DNA of 5,987 nucleotides, taken from an uncultured Actinomycetes bacterium (lineage in GTDB: Bacteria > Actinomycetota > Acidimicrobiia > Acidimicrobiales > Microtrichaceae). Shown one piece after another: positions 1 through 5,260 of the stretch; the first letter of the stretch is position 1; each line of letters begins with the position of its first letter. The stretch spans positions 1 to 5,987 of the forward strand of contig CAJANQ010000419.1 of assembly GCA_903941145.1 (NCBI GenBank). Reading direction: 5' to 3'. The notes beneath the pieces were generated by a model. It worked only from the letters and a program-made list of their open reading frames with translations, made no database searches and had not been told where the DNA came from. The translations under genes were made by a program, and so were the position numbers.

Positions 1-59
1 CAGCCACCATCAGGGGCAAGCGCGCCGGCGTGCGTCGCGACCGCGGCGACCACGACTAG
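1..59 (+). CDS. Possible C-terminal tail of an upstream gene (partial)
   Basis: Reading from base 3, 18 sense codons lead to a TAG at 57-59 and give a very basic, polar tail ending RRDRGDHD. Seventeen of the 18 third positions are G or C, as in the definite genes of this window, and this supports coding in this frame. The fragment is too short for any family assignment. A gene on the other strand would give similar third-position bias in one minus frame, and that frame has an ATG at 10-8 but no ribosome binding site before it, so the plus-strand reading is preferred but weak. Confidence 0.33.
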   Translation, partial: ATIRGKRAGVRRDRGDHD

Positions 60-93
60 ACCGAGGCCGACAGCCGTCCTGAACCGGCAAAGA

Positions 94-110
94 TTGGACC
101 TGAGGTCCAA
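94..110. promoter_or_regulatory. Perfect 17-bp palindrome, candidate operator
   Basis: TTGGACCTGAGGTCCAA is a perfect inverted repeat with 8-bp arms around a single central G. It lies 60 bp before the chosen start of the lipoprotein gene, in the short gap after the preceding stop codon. One-base spacing and full symmetry suit a site for a dimeric regulator better than an RNA hairpin, and no T-run follows. A TATGGT hexamer at 133-138 could be a -10 element, although no good -35 is visible. If so, the palindrome would sit just upstream of the -35 region. The regulator is unknown. Confidence 0.5.
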
Positions 111-170
111 TGAATGCCGGTCAGAGCAGGGGTATGGTCGCCCCGTACGTCCGATGTTCTGGAGTCCGTC

Positions 171-833
171 ATGACCGTCCGTTCCCTTAAGGCCGTCGCT
201 GCTGCGGCCGCCGTCTTCCTGGTTCTTGGTGCTGCCGGGTGCAGCTCGAACGACTCGTCGACCTCGACGACCACGACCGAGGCAACGACTGCCTCGACCA
301 CGTCGACCACGTCGAAGGCCGCCGAAGAGGCGACCATCCGGTTCGACAAGGAGATCCAGAGCCAGCTGGCCGCGGTCGGCTGCTACAAGGGCAACATCGA
401 CGGCATCGTCGGCCCGGCCACCGACGCCGCGATCGTGGAGTTCCAGAAGGCGTCCGGCCTCACGGCCGACGGCGAGCTGGGCGCCAAGACTGAGGCGGCG
501 CTGAACTCGGCGGTCGCCGCCAAGAAGACGGTGTGCGGCTCCACGACGACCACCACCGCCAAGCCGGCCCCCACGACGACGTTCGCCCCGAACGACGCAC
601 CGTGCACCGCGACCGCGATCCGCGCCGGTCTCGGCGGCGACTCCGCCGACCCGGCCGGGAACGTCACCTCGTACGTGTGCTCTGGCGGCTACGCCGCAGG
701 GTCGATCGCCACGGGTGCCAAGTTCATCCTCGTGGCCCAGAACGGCAAGTGGACCAAGCCGAGCCAGGACCCGTGCGGGACCGCCAGCGCCGGTCTGCCG
801 CCGATCATCCTCGAGGACGGCTGCGCCGCCTGA
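171..833 (+). CDS. Secreted lipoprotein with peptidoglycan-binding domain and Cys-rich C-terminal domain
   Basis: Predicted 220-residue envelope lipoprotein that probably binds cell-wall peptidoglycan non-catalytically. The N-terminus (MTVRSLK, then a hydrophobic Ala/Val/Leu stretch) ends in a lipobox-like LGAAGC, with Cys24 the likely lipidated residue. A Thr/Ser-rich linker (about 29-48) follows. Next comes a PG_binding_1-type domain (about 58-117) with the typical pattern IQSQLAAVGCYKGNIDGIVGP...AIVEFQKASGL..DGELG..T. A second Thr-rich linker (124-138) leads to a C-terminal domain (about 144-220) that I do not recognise, with four Cys (145, 170, 202, 218). Cys71 and Cys122 flank the peptidoglycan-binding domain, so six extracytoplasmic Cys could form three disulphides. 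The start at 171 is chosen over an in-frame ATG at 114 because it begins the signal peptide directly and has GGAG at 161-164, 6 nt upstream. There is no enzymatic domain. The gene appears monocistronic and faces the Rieske gene across a hairpin. Confidence 0.88.
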   Translation: MTVRSLKAVAAAAAVFLVLGAAGCSSNDSSTSTTTTEATTASTTSTTSKAAEEATIRFDKEIQSQLAAVGCYKGNIDGIVGPATDAAIVEFQKASGLTADGELGAKTEAALNSAVAAKKTVCGSTTTTTAKPAPTTTFAPNDAPCTATAIRAGLGGDSADPAGNVTSYVCSGGYAAGSIATGAKFILVAQNGKWTKPSQDPCGTASAGLPPIILEDGCAA

Positions 834-858
834 CCCGGCGACGTCCCGCCAGACCGAA

Positions 859-914
859 CGTCCGACCTGACCGTCGCTGCGCCCCGGCGTGGCGACGGTC
901 AGTCGCGTCGGACG
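859..914. terminator. Long hairpin between convergent genes, likely bidirectional terminator
   Basis: In the 99-bp gap between two converging genes, CTGACCGTCGC (867-877) pairs perfectly with GCGACGGTCAG (892-902). An outer 8-bp stem, CGTCCGAC (859-866) with GTCGGACG (907-914), continues it across a 4-nt bulge at 903-906. The 14-nt loop can close further through 880-882 with 887-889. The combined 19-bp GC-rich stem would form in RNA from either strand. There is no U-tract, as is common for actinobacterial terminators. Its position beyond both stop codons supports termination of the lipoprotein gene and of the Rieske gene. Confidence 0.72.
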
Positions 915-932
915 GCAGGGACGAGGGTGCGG

Positions 933-2018
933 TCAGGCGTCCTCGTAGAACTGCGAGTACCAGCGGCGGAACTCGGCGATGTTGCCGTCGCCCTTCACGA
1001 GCAGCGGCCGCTCCAGGTACACCTTGTCCTGCCAGATGGGGACGTCGGCCATGAGGCCGTACTCGCCGGTGACGCCGGCGACCATCATCTCGGCCAGCCC
1101 CGCGGCGTGGTCCGCGAAGTAGAAGTGCCAGAGCAGCCGACAGTGGCGCCGGTCGATGGGCGTGGTGGTGGCGAAGATCGTCATGAGCCCCGGGATCCTG
1201 AGCACCGCGACGCCCGGGCCGTAGGTGTTGCGGTGGAACTCGACGTTGTCGGGGAGCTGCTCGACCACGGTCGAGAACGGTCCGTCCATCGAGAACTCGG
1301 ACGTGCGGTCCGGGACGGCGGCCCGCCCGTGGACGTGCCACAGGTGCGCGTAGTCCACGTTGTTCTCGGCCATTTCCTGGAGCGCGGCGACCAGCTCGAT
1401 GCGGTACTCGTGCGGCGGGGTCCACCCGTCGGCGTCGTGCTCGGGGAGAGCAGGCACCTCGTACTGCGGGTCCTTGTTGCCGTGGTGGAACCAGAACAGG
1501 ACCATCCCGGCGACCTCTCGCACGGGGTAGGTGCGCAGGCAGGCCTTTGCCGGTATGCGGGCGTCGGAGTACGGGATCTCGACGCACTGGCCGTCCGGCC
1601 CGTAGCGCCAGGCGTGGTACGGGCACTCGATCGTGTCGCCCTTGACCTGGCCGCCACCCAGGTGGGCGCCCATGTGCGGGCAGTGGGCGTCCACGACATG
1701 GGCCGCGCCGTCGTGGTCTCGGTACGTGACCAGCTCTCGGCCGACTGCGATGACGGCGCGCAGGTCGCCGGGCTCCAGCTCGTTGCTGGCGATGAGGGAG
1801 TACCACCCGTTGGGAACGGGGGGCGGCTGCGGCCGGTCCTCCAGCTCGTACTTCTGCGAGGCGCTGGCCCAGTCGGCGTCGGACACGAGCTGCGGCTTGG
1901 GGCCGGTCCGCACTGCGGGCGGCGCCACCGTCTTGCGCAGGTTCTCGCCCAGCGCGGCGGTCTCGGCCTCGAGGTCCCGCATCTCGGTGCCCTTGGACGG
2001 GTCGTCGGTCGGTGGCAT
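933..2018 (-). CDS. Rieske [2Fe-2S] non-haem iron oxygenase, KshA/Neverland-like
   Basis: A 361-residue terminal oxygenase component, expected to use O2 and electrons from a separate reductase to hydroxylate or desaturate a lipophilic substrate. The Rieske domain (about 71-175) has CPH at 113-115 and CPYH at 132-135, i.e. C-x-H-x16-C-x2-H (Cys113, His115, Cys132, His135). The catalytic domain has the iron motif ENNVDYAHLWHVH: Asp222 as the electron-bridge residue and His225 and His230 as iron ligands. Asp325, in MADVPIW, is the likely third ligand. The C-terminal stretch PIWQDKVYLERPLL...FRRWYSQFYED resembles 3-ketosteroid 9-alpha-hydroxylase (KshA) and the cholesterol 7-desaturases (Neverland/DAF-36), so a steroid or other terpenoid substrate is plausible but not shown. 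The first 70 or so residues form a Pro-rich extension. No ferredoxin reductase gene is in the window. The ATG at 2018 is supported by a -10 hexamer placed for leaderless transcription. No Shine-Dalgarno sequence is seen. Confidence 0.9.
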   Translation of the reverse strand: MPPTDDPSKGTEMRDLEAETAALGENLRKTVAPPAVRTGPKPQLVSDADWASASQKYELEDRPQPPPVPNGWYSLIASNELEPGDLRAVIAVGRELVTYRDHDGAAHVVDAHCPHMGAHLGGGQVKGDTIECPYHAWRYGPDGQCVEIPYSDARIPAKACLRTYPVREVAGMVLFWFHHGNKDPQYEVPALPEHDADGWTPPHEYRIELVAALQEMAENNVDYAHLWHVHGRAAVPDRTSEFSMDGPFSTVVEQLPDNVEFHRNTYGPGVAVLRIPGLMTIFATTTPIDRRHCRLLWHFYFADHAAGLAEMMVAGVTGEYGLMADVPIWQDKVYLERPLLVKGDGNIAEFRRWYSQFYEDA

Positions 2019-2024
2019 GCGACG

Positions 2025-2053
2025 ACGATACGACCCATCCCGGTGGTTGTCGT
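2025..2053 (-). promoter_or_regulatory. Predicted leaderless promoter of the Rieske gene
   Basis: On the minus strand, ACGACA (2053-2048; four of six bases match TTGACA) is followed after 17 nt by TATCGT (2030-2025), which fits TAnnnT. Six bases then separate it from the ATG at 2018, so the last T of the -10 falls at -7 if the A of ATG is +1. This is the arrangement of leaderless transcripts in actinobacteria. It also explains the absence of a ribosome binding site. The -35 overlaps that of the divergent promoter. Confidence 0.6.
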
Positions 2054-2077
2054 GCGCACGAGGCCCCGTGCGACACT
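2047..2077 (+). promoter_or_regulatory. Predicted leaderless promoter of the propeller gene
   Basis: TTGTCG (2047-2052) is followed after 19 nt by GACACT (2072-2077), which keeps the two most conserved -10 bases, A at position 2 and T at position 6. Six bases then lead to the ATG at 2084, so the final T is at -7 relative to the A of the start codon. The spacer is slightly long and the -10 is weaker than that of the opposite promoter. No Shine-Dalgarno sequence lies before this ATG, which agrees with leaderless translation. Confidence 0.45.
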
Positions 2078-2083
2078 CTCCCG

Positions 2084-3319
2084 ATGTTCGTGCGGGCCTT
2101 CGACCGTCTGATGGTGCCGGTGTCGCGGGTGCTCGCCGCGCTGGCCCGTGCCGCGCTGCGTCCGTTCATCTCCCGGGCCACCCCGCCGCCGCTGCCCGAA
2201 CAGCTCCCGGTGGACGGAGTGACGATCGGTGCGACCCGGCAGGTCCTGCCCGGTCCGGGCGTGCCGTCACGGCTCCCGCTCGGCAACGCCAACAACAACC
2301 TCGACGTCATCGACCACGACGGTGCGCGGTACCTGGCCGTGCGGACCTCACGGTTCCACTGGGCCTCCCAGCAGACGCGGCTGGTGGTCCTCCGCAGCAC
2401 TGACGGTGGCACGACCTGGTCCACAGAGGCAGACCTGCGTCCGGGCCGCGACGCCCGCGAGCCCCGGTTCTTGGTCGTCGGCGACCGACTTCTCCTCTAC
2501 TACTTCGAGGCCGGCACCAACCCGTTCCGGTTCGAGCCCGGCCGCATCCTCGCCCTGCACCGCGAGGGTGACGGCTCCTGGACCCGGCCCCAGGTCGTGA
2601 GCCCCGACGACTACGTGGTGTGGCGCACCAAGACCGTGGACGGCACGCCGTACATGGTCCGCTACTTCGGCGGCGAGGACGCCTTCACCCGGGGCGAGGC
2701 CCACATCGGTGTGGAGCTCATGACCACCGACGACGGCTACGGGTGGCGGCCGGTCAACCCCGAGCGCCCGGTCGTGCACACGGGCGGCTGCGGGGAGACC
2801 GACTTCGCGTTCGACGCCGACGGCGACCTGTGGGCGATCATGCGGAACGAGGCGGGCGAGCGCGGCGTGTTCGGCTCGCTCCTAGCTCACGCGCCGGCCG
2901 ACGACATCACGAACTGGTCCACGGTCGACGACCCGCGGAAGTACGACTCGCCCTACGTGTTCTCCCACGGCGGCGAGGTGTGGATCCTGGCCCGGCGGTC
3001 GGTCGGCTGGGACGGCCGGTACGACCTGGGCATGGCGAACGGCCGCCGCGACCGCCAGCTGCTGCTCTACCAGCTGGCCTACTGGGTGACCCCGAAGCGG
3101 CTGGCGCTGTGGAAGGTCGACCGCGAGCGGAACTGCGTGAACTGGGTGGCCGACCTGCCGAGCTGCGGCGACACCGCGTTCCCCGGGATCGTCTGGGACG
3201 ACCCCGACACGCTCGTCGTCTACAACTACAGCTCGCCGGTGGACGGTCCCGACGAGCCATGGATCTCTGGCCAGATCGGTCCGACCCACATCTACGCGAC
3301 GACCATCACGTTCGACTGA
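2084..3319 (+). CDS. Sialidase-like (BNR/Asp-box) beta-propeller protein
   Basis: A 411-residue protein with the look of a sialidase-fold propeller. Two Asp-boxes (S/T-x-D-x-G-x-x-W) are visible: STDGGTTW at 105-112 and TTDDGYGW at 214-221. Strand-like repeats continue to the end (for example FAFDADGDLWAIMRNE at 241-256 and YVFSHGGEVWILARR at 291-305). This fold serves sialidases and other glycoside hydrolases as well as non-enzymatic propellers. I cannot place a full sialidase Arg triad and Tyr/Glu pair, so activity is open. Residues 1-26 form a probable amphipathic helix with Arg4, 8, 15, 22 and 26 on one face. There is no clear signal peptide or lipobox. The start at 2084 is preferred to an upstream in-frame ATG at 2012 because the latter would overlap the divergent Rieske gene and the divergent promoters. 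The gene ends 30 bp from the convergent aldehyde dehydrogenase gene. Confidence 0.78.
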   Translation: MFVRAFDRLMVPVSRVLAALARAALRPFISRATPPPLPEQLPVDGVTIGATRQVLPGPGVPSRLPLGNANNNLDVIDHDGARYLAVRTSRFHWASQQTRLVVLRSTDGGTTWSTEADLRPGRDAREPRFLVVGDRLLLYYFEAGTNPFRFEPGRILALHREGDGSWTRPQVVSPDDYVVWRTKTVDGTPYMVRYFGGEDAFTRGEAHIGVELMTTDDGYGWRPVNPERPVVHTGGCGETDFAFDADGDLWAIMRNEAGERGVFGSLLAHAPADDITNWSTVDDPRKYDSPYVFSHGGEVWILARRSVGWDGRYDLGMANGRRDRQLLLYQLAYWVTPKRLALWKVDRERNCVNWVADLPSCGDTAFPGIVWDDPDTLVVYNYSSPVDGPDEPWISGQIGPTHIYATTITFD

Positions 3320-3344
3320 CCCGGGCCCTCGTCGGCGTTGCCGC

Positions 3345-3360
3345 AGCCGTCAGACGGGCT
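3345..3360. terminator. Weak hairpin at the convergent gene junction
   Basis: The 30-bp gap (3320-3349) between the propeller gene and the aldehyde dehydrogenase gene has no strong terminator. Across its right end, AGCCGT (3345-3350) can pair with ACGGGCT (3354-3360) with one bulged G and a 3-nt loop, overlapping the aldehyde dehydrogenase stop codon. A smaller stem, CGGC-GTT-GCCG, lies at 3333-3343. Neither is followed by a T-run on either strand. Either could slow polymerase, but the call is tentative and read-through into antisense RNA is possible here. Confidence 0.25.
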
Positions 3361-4810
3361 CGGCGTAGGCCTTGGACTCGAGGTGCTCCTCGAACCCGGC
3401 CACGCCCATCTCCCGGCCCAGGCCGGACTGCTTGAACCCGCCGAACGGCACGTCCGGCCCGTACCAGACGCCGCCGTTGACCGACATGGTCCCGGTGCGG
3501 ATGCGGGCGGCCACCGCCCGGGCGCGGGCGGGGTCGTCGGAGAACACGGCGCCGGACAACCCGTAGACGGAGTCGTTGGCGATGGCCACGGCCTCGTCGT
3601 CGCCGTCGTAGGGGATGGCGACCAGCACGGGGCCGAAGATCTCCTCCTGCGCGGCGGTCATGTGGTTGGCGACGTCGGCCAGCAGGGTGGGCTGGAAGTA
3701 GTTGCCGGGCCCGTCGATCCGGCTGCCGCCGCAGACCACCCGGGCGCCCTGGGCCAGCGCTCCCTGGACGTAGCCCTCGACGCGGTCGACCTGCGCCGGG
3801 TTGATGAGCGGCCCCATCATCGTGGCCTCGTCGGACGGGTCGCCGACCGTGACGATGCCCACCATATTGGCGATCGCCTCCAGGCCCTCGTCGTAGCGGG
3901 AACGGGGGAGCAGCACCCGTGTGGTGAGGGCGCAGCCCTGGCCGGCGACCACGCCGGTGCCGATCGCAGCGTGCGCCGCGGCGAGCCCCATGTCGGCCAC
4001 GTCGTCGAGCACCAGGTGCACCGACTTGCCGCCGAGCTCCAGGAACACGCGGGTCAGGTTGGCGGCCGCAACCTCCATGATCCGCTTCCCGACCGGGGTG
4101 GACCCGGTGAAGCTGATCATGTCGACCCGGGGGTCACGGGTGAGGAGCTCGCCGTAGGCCTTGTCGGCCGCGGTGAGCACGTTGAGGACGCCGGCGGGTA
4201 GGTCGGTGTGCTCGGCCATCAGCCGGCCGAGGGCCAGTCCGGTCCACGGGGTGTCCGGCGCCGGCTTGAGCACCACGGTGCAGCCGGCGGCCAGAGCCGG
4301 CACGACCTTGGCCAGGTTGATCTGGTTGGGGACGTTCCAGGGCGTGATGGCGGCGACGACGCCGACCGGCTCCTTGGTGACCCAGCGGCGACAGCGGCCG
4401 CCCATGGTGTCGCGCTCGCCCAGGTCCTCGGTCCACTCGTAGCGCTCGGCCAGGTCGGCGAACCACTGGACGATCTCCAGCGGCTCGTGCACCTGGATGG
4501 TGGCGCAGGACTGCCGGGGGGCGCCGACCTCGGTCATCGTGAGCTCGTTGAGCAGGTCCTCGTTGGCGCGAAGCGCGTCGTCGAGCTGTCGGAGCACCCG
4601 GACGCGGAACGCCACGTCGTGGGCCCAGTCCGACTCGTCGAACGCCTGACGGGCGGCGGCGAGGGCCTGGTCGGCGTCGGCCGCCGTGGCGTCGGGCGCG
4701 GTACCGGCCACCTGGCCGGTGGCGGGGTTGAGGTTGTCGAACGTGCCGCCGTCCGAGGCAGGGCGCAGCTCGCCGTCGACGAGCAGCAGGGACTCCCCGA
4801 CCACGGTCAT
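3350..4810 (-). CDS. NAD(P)+-dependent aldehyde dehydrogenase
   Basis: A 486-residue, full-length cytoplasmic aldehyde dehydrogenase that oxidises an aldehyde to a carboxylic acid with NAD(P)+. Family landmarks appear in order: Asn159 in TPWNVP (oxyanion site), Lys182 in LKPAPDTP (cofactor), FTGS at 234-237 (nucleotide-binding loop), Glu258 in FLELGGKS (general base), the nucleophile Cys293 in GQGCALTTR, and Glu390 in EEIFGPV (cofactor ribose). After LELGGKS the usual Pro is replaced by Val-His, a small deviation. Substrate specificity cannot be read from the sequence. The start is fixed by the ATGA overlap with the thioesterase stop and by a GGAGGT ribosome binding site. It is the last gene of the leftward operon with the thioesterase and the decarboxylase-like gene. 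Confidence 0.95.
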   Translation of the reverse strand: MTVVGESLLLVDGELRPASDGGTFDNLNPATGQVAGTAPDATAADADQALAAARQAFDESDWAHDVAFRVRVLRQLDDALRANEDLLNELTMTEVGAPRQSCATIQVHEPLEIVQWFADLAERYEWTEDLGERDTMGGRCRRWVTKEPVGVVAAITPWNVPNQINLAKVVPALAAGCTVVLKPAPDTPWTGLALGRLMAEHTDLPAGVLNVLTAADKAYGELLTRDPRVDMISFTGSTPVGKRIMEVAAANLTRVFLELGGKSVHLVLDDVADMGLAAAHAAIGTGVVAGQGCALTTRVLLPRSRYDEGLEAIANMVGIVTVGDPSDEATMMGPLINPAQVDRVEGYVQGALAQGARVVCGGSRIDGPGNYFQPTLLADVANHMTAAQEEIFGPVLVAIPYDGDDEAVAIANDSVYGLSGAVFSDDPARARAVAARIRTGTMSVNGGVWYGPDVPFGGFKQSGLGREMGVAGFEEHLESKAYAEPV

Positions 4811-5226
4811 TCGGCCACCTCCGTGAGCGGCCGTCGCAGCGGCACCTTCATCATCGCGAAGTCCGCCGACGCCACGACGTGGCCGTTCTCGTCGCTGACC
4901 TTGCAGTCGACGACGATCAGCTGGCTTCCCGAGCGGACAACCTCGGCGCGGGCCACGACGTGGTCGGTGCGGGGCCGACCGACGTAGCGGACGTGCATGT
5001 CGGCGGTCACGAGCGACTCGACCGTCGGGTCGAAGGTCGTGCTGCGGACCGCAGCGAGCGCGCAGGTCAGATCGACCAGCGTGGCGATGGCGCCGCCGTG
5101 GAGGTTCTGCGTGAACCCGAAGGCGTTGGGCTTCACCGGCATGCGGACCTCACCGACGCCGGAGCCGTCGTTGCCGCCGAGGTACTCGAGCTCGAGGAAC
5201 TCGTGCAGGGGGATGTTGTCGTTCAT
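4807..5226 (-). CDS. PaaI-type hotdog-fold thioesterase
   Basis: A 139-residue single-domain hotdog protein of the PaaI/4HBT family, expected to hydrolyse acyl-CoA (often aryl- or short-chain acyl-CoA) thioesters as a tetramer in the cytoplasm. The central helix carries the family signature FTQNLHGGAIATLVD at 38-52, with the HGG at 43-45 and Asp52 as the likely catalytic acid. The later strands (MHVRYVGRP, ARAEVVRSGSQLIVVDCKVSDENGHVVASADFAMMKV) are typical. The length is normal. The start at 5226 has AGGAA at 5235-5231, four bases upstream. It follows the decarboxylase-like gene by 34 bp and overlaps the aldehyde dehydrogenase gene by 4 nt, so all three are probably one transcript. Its role may be to release CoA from a pathway intermediate or a dead-end thioester. 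Confidence 0.92.
   Translation of the reverse strand: MNDNIPLHEFLELEYLGGNDGSGVGEVRMPVKPNAFGFTQNLHGGAIATLVDLTCALAAVRSTTFDPTVESLVTADMHVRYVGRPRTDHVVARAEVVRSGSQLIVVDCKVSDENGHVVASADFAMMKVPLRRPLTEVAE
4817..4822 (-). promoter_or_regulatory. Strong ribosome binding site of the aldehyde dehydrogenase gene
   Basis: GGAGGT lies 6 nt before the ATG at 4810, inside the last codons of the thioesterase gene. It is a perfect match to the 16S rRNA anti-Shine-Dalgarno region. Together with the 4-nt ATGA start/stop overlap, it suggests translational coupling backed by strong independent initiation. Confidence 0.85.
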
Positions 5227-5230
5227 GAGG

Positions 5231-5235
5231 TTCCT
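5231..5235 (-). promoter_or_regulatory. Ribosome binding site of the thioesterase gene
   Basis: AGGAA on the minus strand ends 4 nt before the ATG at 5226, in the 34-bp gap after the preceding gene. It supports this start. No promoter or hairpin is seen in the gap, which agrees with co-transcription. Confidence 0.6.
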
Positions 5236-5260
5236 AGTTCTCTGGCGAGGAATCGGAGGG

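Noticed and set aside
114..170. Upstream ATG at 114 as the start of the lipoprotein gene
   Set aside because: It would put 19 extra residues before a complete signal peptide and has no ribosome binding site, while the ATG at 171 has GGAG 6 nt upstream.
250..320. Short direct repeats (TCGACCACG and similar)
   Set aside because: They encode the Thr/Ser linker of the lipoprotein and are explained by codon repetition rather than by a mobile or regulatory repeat.
2012..2083. Upstream ATG at 2012 as the start of the propeller gene
   Set aside because: It would overlap the first codons of the Rieske gene and translate through both promoters. The added peptide (ACDDDTTHPGG...) looks non-coding, and the ATG at 2084 sits exactly where a leaderless start is expected.
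927..2111. 394-codon plus-strand open frame antisense to the Rieske gene
   Set aside because: It is a Val/Gly/Asp/Leu-rich reverse-complement shadow with no recognisable domain, and it crosses the divergent promoter region.
805..2424. Long open frame (539 codons) on the minus strand spanning the Rieske gene and its surroundings
   Set aside because: It is an Arg/Pro/Gly/Ala-rich frame-shifted shadow of the Rieske gene, runs through the divergent promoters and into the propeller gene, and shows no domain. GC-rich DNA makes such open frames common.
3338..4987. Plus-strand open frames antisense to the aldehyde dehydrogenase and thioesterase genes
   Set aside because: They are His/Val/Gly/Asp-rich shadows of well-supported minus-strand genes and have no family features of their own.
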